From Pollenia angustigena (taxonomy: Eukaryota > Arthropoda > Insecta > Diptera > Polleniidae), in the NCBI GenBank assembly GCA_930367215.1, contig OV884060.1, forward strand, positions 181,919,253 through 181,983,252: a DNA stretch of 64,000 nucleotides, read 5' to 3'. The position numbers and the translations under genes are program-made. Below, one piece after another: positions 11,944 to 24,627 of this stretch. Position 1 is the first letter of the stretch; each line of letters opens with the position of its first letter. The notes beneath the pieces were generated by a model, which was not told where the DNA came from, did no database searches, and saw only the letters and a list, made by a program, of their open reading frames with translations.

Positions 11944-13281
11944 AGGGTAATCACGATGGTCATTGTGCAAATTTGCAATTTGTGAATTGGCAGTTCATAT
12001 TCCCTGCAAATAAAATTGGACCACCTGATCCATTTTGATAAAATGGACTACTCCATGGACTGGTCCGATGTAATGCAAGCATGGACCATGGCATTGTTAA
12101 AAAGTGTTTGTAGTGAGACGACATTTTCGTTTTTTAACGACATGCTTTCGTTTTTAACCGATTTCAAAACTTATACTCTTGCGTATACCATGGAGTAGCT
12201 TTAAAACTACTCCTTAGTGGTCCGCAGGTGGGTTATATGGTCCTGCCCTAGGACATCGTTATGTTAAATAGACCATGTTTTTCCATACGTTTGGGTTACT
12301 TTTGGAATAGTCCTGGTGCCTTGTGGGCTACTCTTTACACGCTTGTTTGGACTGGTCCTATTATTTGCAGGGTTATGATTGATCGTGAGCCTGCCACTTT
12401 TATTATTTGTGCAAATGTGCTATTTTTCTAATAATTTATTCTGGCAACACAAAAAACTTCTGGCAGCATTGTCAAAAATCTGCATTTGTTTACGCTGGGT
12501 TTCCACGTAGCAATTTTTATTGCTAATTACAAGCAATAACGTCGGCAGAACAATGGAGCAATAATTGCTGACTATATTGCTGGAGAACACGTGAAATTGC
12601 TCTGCCATAAACAAACGTACAGAGAAATGAAATGTCAGATAAATGACAACTCATTTTACAAGCAGATTGCTAAGCAATAATTGCTCAAGCAATATGAAGA
12701 GCAATCATTGCGCATTGGATTGCCACTCATGGCAATATGTGGTCTATACGTCGCAAATTTAATGGAACAGTCGAATTTGGCGTTTGCCGCAATAAATATT
12801 GCTACGTGGAGACCCGGTGTTACAATTATACACAAACAAATTAAAATACATTTTTTGCACTACAAATTTTGCTCAGTCTGTGTTCATACGGCTCTTGTCT
12901 TATTGACAAGATTGCTACTTTATAGGCGAGAGGGACGAGGGGAAAAGAAAAGAGTACACAGATGCATGTACTGTCTTTACGTTTTGCTTTCTTATTCGTT
13001 GTTTAATTTTGTTTTTGTTTTCAATATCAAATAAAACAAAATAAAAAACATGGCGTCAACATGACATGATTCATTTGAACGCCAATTCATGTTCAAGAAG
13101 AAAAAGGAAGAATCTTGTCAATAAGACATGAGCCGTATGAACACAGACTCACGGTTTTTTTTGTGGCAAACGAAGTCAAATAGAGCAAATTGCATATATG
13201 TACATTTTGTTGATGTGTTGTGCAAATGTGTATATTTTTGCACCCATTTGCACACTTTGCACTACCCATCGTGATTTCCCT
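11944..13281. mobile_element. AGGG(A/T)AATYACGA-ended element, copy 2
   Basis: Left end AGGGTAATCACGATGG; right end is the inverse of AGGGAAATCACGATGGG. Subterminal GTGCAAATTTGC sequence matches copy 1 at 8209. The interior has acquired the foldback at 12497-12815 and many near-repeats of TGGACTGGTCC / CCATGGAC around 12020-12360. Open frames here show no protein family. Confidence 0.6.
12497..12815. repeat. Foldback MITE with GGGTTTCCACGTAGCAAT ends
   Basis: GGGTTTCCACGTAGCAAT at the left and the inverse of GGGTCTCCACGTAGCAAT at the right. The interior holds many GCAATAATTGC-like palindromes. Confidence 0.7.
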
Positions 13282-13389
13282 TTATGTTCGAAATCAAATT
13301 TTAAACAACTTTAAAGACATTTTATGAATATTTTAATTTTTTTTTAACTCTTGAGGAGTCCACAAATTAGAGTAAAAAATTTAAGAATT

Positions 13390-13970
13390 TAATTACCCAG
13401 GCAGAAATTACGACTCTTCTAAATATTATGTACCGCCACAACCCTGTAAATACAAAACTGTGACTACCAAAAATATGGTATCATCACAACACTGTAGATA
13501 CAAAATTACAACCTTAATACCGTTTTTAAATAAGATTCAACACCAGTACAACACCCTAAATACAAATATACGACTCTAGTTTTTTAAAGTCGTATTTACC
13601 ATAAAACTATACCGCTACAACACTGTATATAAAAGAATTAACCTTTATTTCCTAATACCGTGTTTATAATAATTTTATATCGCTATATATACAAAAATTT
13701 AGTCTTATTAATTTAATAGTGTCGTATTAAAATGAAAACACAAAAACTATTTTAGGTTAGAAAATATACAAATTTTTGCTTGTTTATTTAGCGAATTTAT
13801 ATGTTTAATAATATTGAAAATAAGAGTCGGAAGACGGCTGTGACTACGTTGTAAATTCGTGAATCCAACATTGTAAATTTAAATTTACAGTACTGTGACA
13901 ACACTAAAAAGAAGAGTTGGAAGGCGCATATTTGGCGTTATCATTTTAATATTGTGACAACATTGTAAAT
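13390..13970. repeat. Degenerate short tandem repeat (ACAACACTGTAAATAC)
   Basis: A loosely periodic series of ACAACACTGTAAATAC-like strings interspersed with ATTACGACT-like strings recurs at irregular spacing. It looks like a decayed minisatellite. No gene. Confidence 0.5.
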
Positions 13971-13984
13971 TTGGTAAACAGTAC

Positions 13985-14170
13985 CAAGGAGAATTCATTT
14001 TTCAGGTGGCGTTGAAAGCACAGCTGTGCTATTTTTTTTTAAATTAGAGAGAGTTATGTCAAAAGTAACTTGTGTTTTTGACCTATCGGCCAACGAAAGC
14101 AGCAACAAAATACATTGTTGTGTTTTTGGTGTTGTAGTATCGACACCACCGTTTACATGAATTCGCCTTG
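13985..14170. mobile_element. MITE, CAAGG-GAATTC family, copy 3
   Basis: A 186-bp element with ends CAAGGAGAATTC and GAATTCGCCTTG and a perfect 8-bp duplication AACAGTAC (13977-13984 and 14171-14178). The interior is nearly the same as 22072-22252, including the string CTTGTGTTTTTGACYTATCG. Confidence 0.8.
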
Positions 14171-14178
14171 AACAGTAC

Positions 14179-15865
14179 GTTGTATTGATGTTGATAGTAT
14201 CCCCTGCAACGTCGGCACAGCGTCGTGGTGATTGTCTTTTTCTGCCTGGGTAGTTTCGGCAAAATAAAATAAAAAAATACAGCAAAATAGTATAAAGAAA
14301 TTTATTAAAAACTTATTTTCAGTTTTGAATAGCAAAAATATAATAAACTTTTCTATAATAACACTTTTTTTCTATATAAACCGAATAAAAAGACATTTTG
14401 TAAAACAAATTATTGAAAAAAAAAAATCCACTATTAAGTCCTAGTCCATATTATGAAACATTTGCTGTGAAACATTTCAGTTTGATGATGAAAGAGGAAA
14501 AACGAGTGGAAAAGTGTTCTTTATTTCATGTACAAGCAGTTTTTGTTTGTTTGTTATTGACAGAAAGAGAAAGGCATACAAAATGATTTAATGCATAAAA
14601 ATAAAAGTTTATTGCATGGACACGAATGCAGTTTCAATAGAGAATTAAAGAAAGTTTCTGCAGCAAATGTATCATAATATGGATGAGGACTTATAGATTA
14701 AACTTAAAGAGCTAAATAAAAAAAAGTTTGTTCCTTTATTTTTCTGGTAAAGTTCGATAAAATGAGAATAAAATAAATGTTTACCCACTGAGAGGTAAAA
14801 ACCTAGTAAAAGAGCAAGGGAAAACGACAGACTTTATTTAATATTTTTTTCTTTAGAATGAAATTAATATCTTTTTTTATTATTGTTTATTTTATATTTT
14901 TATATATTTTGTGCAAGGAGATGAAGGATAAGTATATAATTGTTCTCTCAAAAGCGCTCTCTTTTACATAACTTTCGAAGACCGGAACAAACCTTAAATG
15001 AAAACTGTCAAAAACAAAAAACAAAAAAAAAAATACTTAATTTATCAAAAATATTTGAATTAGGTAAAAATTTATTTTTTTCTAAAAATAAATAACAATA
15101 ACCTCTGGCCAAATTTCGATAATGATTAACAGCCGTATTCATAAGGTAAAATAACTATACAATTTAAAAAAATATTTCGATGGCAACAAAAAAAAAATGT
15201 TTACATTTTGTTTTTTTTTTTTTTATCTGTAAAAAGTATTATTAACTTAAATAAACTTTAATAACTAATATTTCCTAGCAAAAATATTTTCTTATATATT
15301 AAAAATCTTTTTCAATAGCAACCTTATCACAAACTTTTGTCACTCACTGTAATTATCAGAATAAAATGAGTAGTCGTTTAAAATTACATACTCAAAATAA
15401 AAACGTTAAAAATCAATTCCTGCATAAAGAATTTTGTATACTAAACAAATTTAATTTAAATAACATAAATATGAATACGTTTTCATTTAAACATTATCTT
15501 TATTATTTTCGAACATTATTTTTAAGTTAGTTTCAAAAATTACACACAAACAATAAATAATAAAATTTAGATTTTAAGTTTAGTTATTTGTTATTTCAAT
15601 TATAAATGAATTAAAAAATACTTTAATTTAAAAAAAAAAAGAAAAAAAAATTAAAAAATGCTTTAAAAACAAATTGTTAAAAAAAGTTAATTGTTTTAGT
15701 TAAAAAAAAAATCCCCTTTTAAACCAGGCCATAATTTTGAAAATAATTAGAGGTAATTCGGTAAATAAGCTGTAATTTCTTTAATAAGCATAACGAAAAA
15801 TTGCTGAATCGGTTCATTATTTCACCAGGCATCCATACACGTTAACTAAACTAAAATAAAAAAAA
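14179..15865. other. AT-rich non-coding stretch
   Basis: Long A/T runs and no convincing coding frame, RNA gene or paired repeat. The only frames over 60 codons overlap the MITE at 13985-14170. Confidence 0.4.
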
Positions 15866-16603
15866 AACGCGTATTTCGAATCGAAAAGCTAAATTTTTCG
15901 AAAGCAATTTCCAATTCGAAAGTTAAACCGTACTGCGTAACGCGTTCGAAACGATGACAGAGTTGTATTTATAAACAAATGGGAAATTTGATTAAAAGTT
16001 GTTAGCACTGCTATTAAAACACCAAAATGGACGAAAATATCCCACAACAAAGCAAATAATAAATACTATTCAATGTGTGAAAGATATAATAATTGTGTTT
16101 TTTAATAAAAATTTATTGTGTTTCCCTGTGGGTTGAAGAGTCAGCAGAAAAAAACAGCCATTACTTTATACAGCTTTTTGTTTGTAAATGTTAAATTTTT
16201 TAAAATTTCAAGACCACAAATATTAAAACATTTTCAATAATAACGTTAGTAAACATTTATATTATATCAATTATAATATTATTAAATTTAATTTATTTGT
16301 TTTACACTATTATTTATCTTGGACTTTGTTATTTGCACTTTGTCACTAGCAAAATAGCTTTCGAAAAATGTCCAAACGCTTTTACATAACTGACGCTCGT
16401 TTTCGTAATACGGAGTTGGAGTTTCGAAAGGGATTTTTATTGTTCGTAATATAGAGTTGCCGTAACGAAAGGGACTTTTTGTTTTCGTCAAGTTATTAAC
16501 AACTTTCGTTCATTCGAAACAAATAGTACGAAAATCGTAATACACAGTACAAATTGTTCGAACTCGTAAATTATTACTTTCGAATCGAAATACGCGGTAA
16601 CGC
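15866..16603. repeat. Foldback element with GCGTATTTCGAATCG arms, copy 2
   Basis: The left end has GCGTATTTCGAATCG and the right end has CGAATCGAAATACGCGGT. The right arm also repeats CGTAATACACAGTACAAATT, seen in the foldback at 10059-10365. The interior (16280-16490) has more internal TTTCG/CGAAA pairs. Confidence 0.6.
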
Positions 16604-16823
16604 ACCGGAGCGACTCGGTGTTCAGCAAACACCGACCAAGGACTGTCAACTCTGCAACAACTGTTCTTAAGGTCTCTGACCAGCCCCACTTTATTTTTTA
16701 TCTACATTTCTTAAGGGGGCTCCCATACAAAATGTTCAATACTGATAAGAAATTATTGAAGAAAAACTCCCATAATTGCATAGGAGTCACCCCTAAGGGG
16801 ATAAAGTGTATGAGTGACCTCCA

Positions 16824-17560
16824 TTAGTCTTCCTTCCTAAACATTTTCTTAAAACATATGTACTTGCCCTTTGTCTCCATACGATGGTCCAAATTTTCGA
16901 TGACGCTGAAACATAATTGAGGTTCTATTCCGGTAATGTGCCGAGCTATCTTACCCTTTAGCTCTTGAATTGTTGCTGGCTTATCGACGTACACATTTTC
17001 TTTCAAAAACCCCAAAGAAAGAAGTCCAACGGTATCAAATCACATGATCTTGGCGGCCAATTGACATCGCCACCACGTGAGATAACACGGCCATTGAATT
17101 TGTCGCGCAAAAGAGCCATTGTTTCGTTAGCTGTGTAGCAAGTGGTACCGTCCTATTGAAACCAGATATCGTCCAAATTCATATCTTTCAATTCGGGCCA
17201 TAAAAAGTTCGTTATTATCTAACGATAGCGAACACCATTCACAGTAACTGCCTGAACGCCCTCATTTTGGAAAAAATACGGCCCGATGATGCCGCCAGCC
17301 CATAAACCGCACCAAATTGTCACTTTTAGTGAGTGCATTGGTTTTTCGACAATCACTCTTGGATTATCATTCGCCCAAATGCGGCAATTCTGCTTATTGA
17401 CGAATCCACTGAGGTGAAAATGTGCCTCATCACTGAATCACGAAGTGCACGATAAGCATTTTGATTTGAACGCCCATTTTCATAATAAGCCAGAATAACT
17501 TTAACGTGTTGCTCAATTGTGTATCTTTCCATGGTCCAAATTGAGTTAGTCCGAAATTGA
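16824..17560 (-). pseudogene. Broken mariner/Tc1-superfamily transposase (C-terminal part)
   Basis: Read on the minus strand, the frame gives a SDEAHFHLSGFVNKQN-type first catalytic block, then a WAGGIIGPYFF block, a DGTT-type second block and a DLIPLDFFLWG-type third block. That order is the DDE/DDD core of IS630-Tc1-mariner transposases. By hand count about 40 residues separate the second and third acidic residues, which is near the DD41D (rosa-like) spacing. At least two in-frame stops break it, and an apparent internal deletion joins an N-terminal scrap (about 17440-17530) directly to the first catalytic block. Not functional. Confidence 0.75.
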
Positions 17561-17964
17561 GAAGTGTCAAATGAAACGCAGAAAAAAACTTGTCGTTTAG
17601 GTGTGGTTCACATTCAACATCGGCCCTTGAAATTAACCACGCTTTATATTGAATAAAAATATTTTTGTATATTCGCAACTTATTGACTAGTGTGAAGAAA
17701 ACGAGAATAATTGAATCATAAATTTCGAAAAGGGCTCAGGTACAACATTTTTAGAAATTGTGTTTCTCGGAGAATTAAGGATTTATATATCCTTTTCATA
17801 GTTGTGAAAAGGCTGCAAAGGGTTAAGCGCCCATAACCATTCTAATTATGTTGGTGGCAAACTCAAATTGGGGAATCCGATTTTAAAACATGATTTGCAG
17901 ATCTTGTTGATGTTGTTAGAGTTTAAAAGTCAGTTTTTTGGTGTTTGTATTACACATCATTTTG

Positions 17965-18345
17965 CCAATTAAGCCATATTAAGGCTACTTATTCATCAGG
18001 AAATGAGTCCCATCGCTGATGATGATTCTTCTTTTAAAATTAAAGTCACTTTCCATAAGCTCCTGAGTTTATTTCGCGAGCAGATGTCGATCTCTGCGAT
18101 TATTTGCAGGCCAAAGTCACGATACAAAATTTTTCAAGTTGTGGTCTGCAAAAGGCTGACTTGTTAGCGACTGCCTCGGACTCTTCTGCACACTCTCACG
18201 GCCAGCGGCGATGTTTTTCGCTGTTCTTGTGTTTGGTCAAAAAATGGGTATTGGTTGAATGTTTCCTGAACCAGTGGACTCAAGTTTATTCAATACACTG
18301 CGAATAGTCCTCGCAATAGTACAATTATGGCGACCGTAAAATGGA
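17965..18345 (-). pseudogene. Broken mariner-type transposase (N-terminal helix-turn-helix part)
   Basis: On the minus strand a degraded frame reads like the SVQxSPRQSLxxxxQ helix-turn-helix region common in the same transposase family as 16824-17560. It is interrupted by stops and frame changes. Together the two pieces may derive from one or two decayed insertions. Confidence 0.55.
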
Positions 18346-19249
18346 CAAAGTTCATAAATATTTGTTTAAGATAAAGTTAGGTTTAATAAATTTTATAACA
18401 GGGATTTTTATTATGGCATTGTACGCCCGTTATTTTTTAGATTCTTTTTTGAAAATAGGGATTAAATATATATCGGGCAACACTACTAGCAGACTGCGAT
18501 TTTAGAAACAATTGTTCCTGAAAGTAACACTTTATACCCCTATTGCGGTTCTCCACTCAACTCAGTTTGGTCGTGTGAGAGCAAACCCAACATACCTTGT
18601 GTAAATATACCTTGGTACAAACATAAACAACTTTTGACGCGAAGGTTCCAACTGAGGTAAACATCTGACAAACATATGGACCAACGAGTTAACCTTGTGT
18701 AAATATACCTTGGCACAACCAAAGTATATTTATACCTAGTACATGCAAGTGATCAGCTGTTCATCTCGATAGTGTCAAAATTTGCTTACATTTTTAGTGC
18801 GCCATGATTTTTTTTTTTTTGTTTTGTTTGTGTTTTGCTGTTTGACAGTATCAAGAGTTTTTACACAAAAAAATAGGTCTGTCTGCATACACATATTTTG
18901 CGCAAAATCTTGCAAAATGTTGTCTGCGTACTCCAAATCTCTTGCAGCGAGAGAGCCAAAAAGAGAATTTTTTTACAGTTGGAAGTTAGAGAACTCGCAA
19001 AATGTTACTGGAGAAATAAAAATTGAAATTTAACAATGGCAGAGGTAAGTAGTTAGAATTGTGTTGATTTTTAACGTTTATAATAAATTATAATAAACAA
19101 AACATTTTACTTCATGGAGTGGAGATGGCAGAACCGATAGAACCAGTAGAACTTTGTGGGACAAACTTTGCAATTGAAGAGGCGAGTATTTGGAATTGTG
19201 TTCCTGGCGAGCACTACTGAGTATTTGTTCCTGGAAAAGTACCCAGACA
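18346..19249 (+). other. Non-coding stretch with a possible host 5' exon
   Basis: Two short starts resemble first exons: ATGGCAGAG followed by GTAAGT at 19036, and ATGGCAGAACCGATAGAACC at 19126, running to a GAAGAG/GCGAGT junction near 19183. The two junctions look like duplicates of each other. The outer hAT element interrupts the sequence just after at 19250; the frame beginning near 19190 stays open across the empty site. Coding status is unproven. Confidence 0.25.
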
Positions 19250-19496
19250 CAGTGATGCCAATTTAGTGCTTTTGACACTATTTATGGTGCTTTTTGATGT
19301 CTCAAAACGCCAAAATTTAATCCATAGTGCCAAACTAAAAAAAGCACTAACTTGGTGCTTTTTCAATTTTTCGTTAGTGCCTTTAGTGCTTTTTACAATT
19401 TTTATTTTTTTTTTCTTCGATTTTTTAAAACTACGATTATATAGAGGACGATTTAGTTGAACTCTGCTATTTGGAGTACAATTTTGAGAAGGCTTG

Positions 19497-19775
19497 TGTT
19501 GTAGTTGAAATTAGAAGATATTTTTTGTATTTTTTGCTAACCTGGAGTGCTCCGTGGAGATCGCAGGTAGATGTTTATTTGCTTGCTAATTACAACTCAA
19601 CTTTAAATTATTCTTACCCGCTATTTATACCTAGTTCTTATAATTAAAATGCTGACTGTACTAAAGTCAGCAAGTGTCTAAAGTGCTGACTCGTATAATT
19701 GAGTCAGCCTATTTTTTTTGATTACTTAATACTAAATAATGTCATACTTATTATATACGAGGGTGACTCTCAACA
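19497..19775 (-). repeat. 3' LTR of the retroelement
   Basis: 279 bp, TG...CA ended (minus-strand sense). It contains the uninterrupted string TCTAAAGTGCTGACTCG, which shows what the Maverick target looked like before insertion. It differs from the right LTR by only a few bases. Confidence 0.85.
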
Positions 19776-19790
19776 TCCCTCCCCCCTTTA
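19776..19790 (-). promoter_or_regulatory. Polypurine tract
   Basis: On the minus strand AAAGGGGGGAGGGA lies directly before the LTR start TGTTGAGAG, the expected plus-strand primer site. An upstream open frame (minus, about 19732-19977) runs through the tract into the LTR, as seen in some gypsy elements. Confidence 0.8.
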
Positions 19791-20861
19791 TGGAAAAGTG
19801 CGGTCCTTCGTTTGGTGTTGATGCGCTTTGATGTTTATTGACGTTGTGAACAAATTTCTCAATATGTTGTTGTTGCTGCGACCCATCTAAGCTATTTTCA
19901 AGAAGTGGTGATTCTGAGATATGGTGTCGCGTATCGGATTCTGTGGATTTGTGTTCCTGTGTATTTGGATAAGCCACGCATTCAGAACCTTCTGGTCCAC
20001 ATTTGGCGAGCAGTGGTGCAGAAAAATATTCTTTAAAGGAGCCAAGGTAATTTTGCCACTGCCATCCAGTAACTGGTTCATGTCGTGCACATTACGTTTC
20101 TTCATTTTGGTTGGAAGATCCTGTTAGTTTGACATCTAGATTTTTTTTTTTTTTTAGCATCTAGCCTGGGATTTCTTTTCCTTGTTTTATCCGAATTTTG
20201 TTTGGCAGGACTTAAATTAAAGTATATATGGGGTTCAGAGTAATGGCCAAATTATTTTTAGCATTCTTTGCCACCCCGATACAATTACAATAGCTGCTTT
20301 AATTCAGACTTTTTACCCTTTTTATCATCACATTTTTCCGTCTTATGATCTTGAAGTTCTTTGGACATGTATTCAATCAGAGTTATCGTTTTGCAAAGCT
20401 ATACTATCCTTCATATCATATACATCAGAGTTAACACAATCCAAGGCATCCGAACGAGAATCAACATTTTCATTTGGCATGTGTGGAGACATCACGGTTA
20501 TCCCATCGGTTGTTGAGCGAATAAAGGCAGAGTGCTTATTGATACTCATAGGAATTGACGCTGTTAGTGGATTAAACGCGTCTTAATGGAGACGAACACC
20601 AAACGAAGACGCACATTAGAATGTAAACATTTTTTTTTTTTAACTATTATGTTGTGCATTCTTAATTCTAATTGTGGTTCAATTTACTTTTTTTTTTTTT
20701 ATTTACTATTATTTTTAATTTTTAAAGATTTCATTAATTTCTCAGTTATCTTAATAACTTATTGATGTCATAATATAGTAAATAGTAATAATAATAATAA
20801 TAAATTTAAAAAATTGAAAAGTTTAAGCTGCTACAATTTTTAAATATCAACAAATCAGTTA

Positions 20862-21398
20862 TAGGCTTTTTACACTGATCAACATCTAACATCTACCATC
20901 AAAGATGTAAAAAATGTGAAACACTCGTTTACATTGCTCACATCTAACATCTACCATCAAACAAAAATGTCACCATTTTTGACAAAAAAAAATTTTTAAA
21001 TTAAAAAGGTTTTTTTCTCACAAAAGTGCTAAAATTTAAAAAGAAAACTCAAAAATGTATTTGAAGTTCAAAATGTTTTAAAATATTAAAAATACTTAAC
21101 AAAAAAAACATTGCAATAAAATATAAAACTTGACAAATGGTAACGCTGCTTTCAAAACAAACTTCTTTATGTCAGTGATGCCACAATAATAATAGAACTT
21201 ATTGCCACTTTTCTAGTGATGACACTAAAATAATCGAAAGATGTAGATTGGAATAAAATGAGATAGGAACATCTTTTAAAGATGTTGAAAGATGTTGGTT
21301 TTAAGCCCTATGTATTTCTTATGGAAAGATGTTAACATCTTCGCAAATGGTGGCAAATTGATGGTAGATGTTAGATGTTGATCAGTGTAAAAAGGCTA
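20862..21398. mobile_element. 537-bp MITE with TAGGCTTTTTACACTG ends
   Basis: Inverted ends of about 40 bp (TAGGCTTTTTACACTGATC and its inverse with one mismatch), flanked by TTA (20859-20861 and 21399-21401). The empty site is visible in the right arm near 36540 as a single TTA, which confirms both the boundaries and the duplication. The TTA duplication suggests PIF/Harbinger-type mobilisation. Non-coding. Confidence 0.85.
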
Positions 21399-21789
21399 TT
21401 AGGGAAAATATGTATATATATTTCTTAATAGCTATGGCAAGAGAAACAAAAAGAAAAGCAAAAGTAAAAACAGCTCAAGATTGTATTGTTTTTAGATTTT
21501 CCTTTTTTTCTGTTTAAAAAAAAGTTATCGAATAAAAGAATTACAATAGATACAATAATAAAATCTATATTTTTTATTATAATTTTTTTATTAACACATC
21601 TCAATGAAATGATATATTTATTAAATAAATAATAATCAGCATTATTATTCTAAAGTCAAAAAAAAAAACTACATTGCAAACATATTTTTTTTTTTTTTTT
21701 TTTTCATAAAAATATTTTTATGTTCCTCTTTTTTTTTAAATTAGAGACCAAAAAAGTTATTTTGATTTTGTGGTGGTCTGTCTTTAAAG

Positions 21790-22829
21790 CAAGGTTGGCT
21801 ACCGATACCGATACCAATACCGTTTAAATACCGTTTAAATTGAATACCGGTATTGATACCGATACCGAAATTAGTTTTTTGCATAAAATACCGGTATACG
21901 TATACCGTTTCCCTTAATACCGGTATTCTACCGGTATATTCGTTTCGGTATTTAAAAATAATATGTTTTTTTAAATAGAAAACAAATTAAAAGCTTCAAT
22001 ACTTGTGCTAATAAAAAATATGTTTGTTAACTTGACGCCCTACTGTTGCAACACTGGTATTGTTTGGTTACCGTGGTGGCGTTGAAAACACAGCTGTGCT
22101 ACTTTTTTTTTTAAATTAGAGAGAGGAATGTCAAAAGTTACTTGTGTTTTTGACTTATCGGCCAACGAAAGCAGCAACAAAATACATTGTTGTGTTTTTG
22201 GTGTTGTTAATTGTTGTAGTATCGACACCACCGTTTACATGAATACGCCTTGGATGTAACATAAGTTCTACAACAACATTGTATAGGAAATTTTTTAGGT
22301 GAGGTATTTGACAATTTGAAAATCAAACGTTCATGTGTAAGCCAGCTTTTTTACTTATTAAAGTTTGTATTGTTATGTTATTGTAATAATTGCACTATCT
22401 TACTTACTATGTACACAACTTATTCTTAAAATCAAAAGTGACGCGCATTACATAAATTATCAAAGTAAACCTAATTTTAAAAGAACTAAAATAAATAAAA
22501 ACATCTAGTGACAACGAAAAAAATGCCTCGGCCAAAGAAAAATGCATGTAGAAAATTGTGCCTAATATTTTTAGTCGAAGTGAAAAAATAAAATAGAATG
22601 CATAAACATATGTATATATGTATTCATAATATATAATATATAATTTATAATTCTTTTATTTAACTTTTTTCGTAGGTTTGTTCATTTAACTGTAATACCG
22701 ATATAAAAGTTTTTATACCGGTATACCGATACCGTTATAATTAAGAAACCGATACCAATACCGATACCGAAATAAAAAAAAGTTTAATACCGATACCGAT
22801 ACCGAAATTCGTTTCGGTATCCAACCTTG
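21790..22829. mobile_element. 1,040-bp hAT-type element rich in ACCGAT repeats
   Basis: Ends CAAGGTTGGCTACCGATACC and GGTATCCAACCTTG are inverted, with an 8-bp duplication CTTTAAAG (21782-21789 and 22830-22837). The empty site is preserved in the right arm near 36150. Both ends carry arrays of ACCGATACCGATACC, probably transposase-binding repeats. No transposase. It carries a nested MITE at 22072-22252. Confidence 0.85.
22072..22252. mobile_element. MITE, CAAGG-GAATTC family, copy 4, left-truncated
   Basis: The interior is nearly identical to 13985-14170 and the right end reads ACGCCTTG, but the left CAAGGCGAATTC end and the matching 8-bp duplication are missing. Confidence 0.65.
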
Positions 22830-23691
22830 CTTTAAAGTGTAAATATTTGAAAAGTATAAAAAATCAATTATATTTTTTTTTATATTTATATATTTTTTTT
22901 TTTTAATAAAATATTTGCAAAGAGTCAAAACTCTTTATACATATTTACAATGCCCAGAATGACATAAATTCTTGTTATTAATACATCTGTTTCTCCCAGT
23001 GTATAATTTTATCACTGAATAGCAACAAGTATTTATGTTTATGTTTATATTTCTTTTGTCCAGCCAGCAGTTTATTTAGTTCCTATTCATTTTTTTTTTA
23101 ACCAATGAAAAAGGCAAGTGATCATAGTTTTAAATATAATGCTTGCTGGGATCTACACAAAAATTAAATAAAAGAAATATAAACCATTCAACGTCTGTGC
23201 TATAGTGCTTAGGTATGCACATTCTTAAATGTATATTGCACTAGTGAATTGCACTGGGCGTTGTAAATGTGTATTAATTCAGCATTTAAACGATTAACGT
23301 TGAGAAGCGCACGTGGAGTACGAAAAGTTTAAATAAAAATAAAAAAAAACGAAAGCGAATGAATATAAAAAAGCCCCCTGCTTATGAACGATGCCAATAT
23401 TTTGTTTAATAAAAAGGATATTTTATAGAACTTCCGTTGTTTTTTATGTGTTAAAAGATGTCCACGTGAAAGTAAAAAAAAAATCAAAGTAAAGTTAAAT
23501 GTTAGCCACGGTTAAACAAAAAAAAAAAAAGAAATATCGAAAATAAAATGTAGTGTTTTTCTTTTCTGTTTATAACTCACAAGAATTAGGTAACCATGCA
23601 AAACAAAGTAGTAGGTACAATTTTTACAACAGTTTTATACGGGATTTTCCCGAGCGGCCTACCGTTACCCTATAGGTTTTTCTGTGGGACT

Positions 23692-24352
23692 CTAGTTATT
23701 TGTTCGTTTTGACCAACGTTCTAAAACCTTAGTCAAGAGGTTCCGTGTGATGCCGCATTGGGACATGTCCACCTCGTTTGGTGGGAACTGTATACCCAAG
23801 CCCTTGCTAAACCTTTTCATACAGTAGTCTGCGTGCCGTATGGTGTGAATACCGCAATCTACTGTATTGTTCTGTTGAGGGCATTTCGCATAGACTAACG
23901 GAACTTCCTTAAGAGGGTGCCCTATGGAGCGGTACAAATTGGAGATATAACGCGCCGGTGTCTCTAGATTGTGGGGTCTGAGGGAGTCGAAAAATATAAC
24001 CCTTTTGTCGGACACTACGCCCAAGGTCCAGTGGTTTTGCTCAATTACCGGGAAAAACACGAGAGTCTTTTTCGCTAAATCGGCTTTGTGTGTTGCTCTT
24101 TGAATCCTGCCGATATTCCTCTCGTTGGAGGGGTCAAGACTCCACAGTTTTAGTGCCATGTAAAATTGTGCATTAAAAACGTGTACCTGTTCTGCCTGCA
24201 GAGGTGTGAGGGTTGTATCGAGCACCCATTTTAAAAAAGATGTCGATGTGTTGGTCGCTAAGCCAGCCGTTGTTTTTTATAGTGTTGTAATCCCCATGTT
24301 TCAGCTCTAGGGCCCTGTTTTTATGTTTGTATTTGCAAAAAGTGTTGGCCAT
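23692..24352 (-). CDS. Ulp1/SENP-like cysteine protease (C48), left-arm copy
   Basis: The main frame (24225-23692, 177 residues) contains a catalytic NHWTLGVV histidine block, a VIFFDSLRPHN aspartate block and a CPQQNNTVDCGIHT block with the glutamine and nucleophile cysteine, in Ulp1 order and spacing. An in-phase N-terminal segment starting with ATG at 24350-24352 ends in NNGWLSDQHIDIFF, also typical of the fold, but is out of frame by one base near 24230 at a T6/A4 run. Both arm copies share that break, so it predates the duplication or is a shared translational feature. The family removes SUMO or similar modifiers; its role in a retroelement is unknown. Confidence 0.8.
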
Positions 24353-24627
24353 CTTTAGAGACTTTGTTGTGCACCGCCTACTTTCGATTTAATTGTGATT
24401 TGGCTTGACCTCACTTTACATATATGTGTATAAAAAAAAACAAAAAGACAATGACACCATGAATAACTCAAATTACAAAGATGCAATATCAGCGATTAGC
24501 AAAAAATTGATGATATGCGTATTCATAAAAAAAAAAAAAAAAATACTTTAGTTGGTTTTGAAAAGAACATACAGGAGGGTTGTTTTAAGAATTTCTTGAG
24601 AAACGTACTCTTGTAAGGAAGCACACA

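Noticed and set aside
12681..13034. 117-residue frame in the AGGG element
   Set aside because: It overlaps the foldback at 12497-12815 and its palindromic GCAATAATTGC strings, and shows no protein family.
18540..18722. 60-residue minus frame near CCTTGTGTAAATATACCTTGG repeats
   Set aside because: It is composed of two near-repeats of an AT-rich string and looks like decayed repeat DNA.
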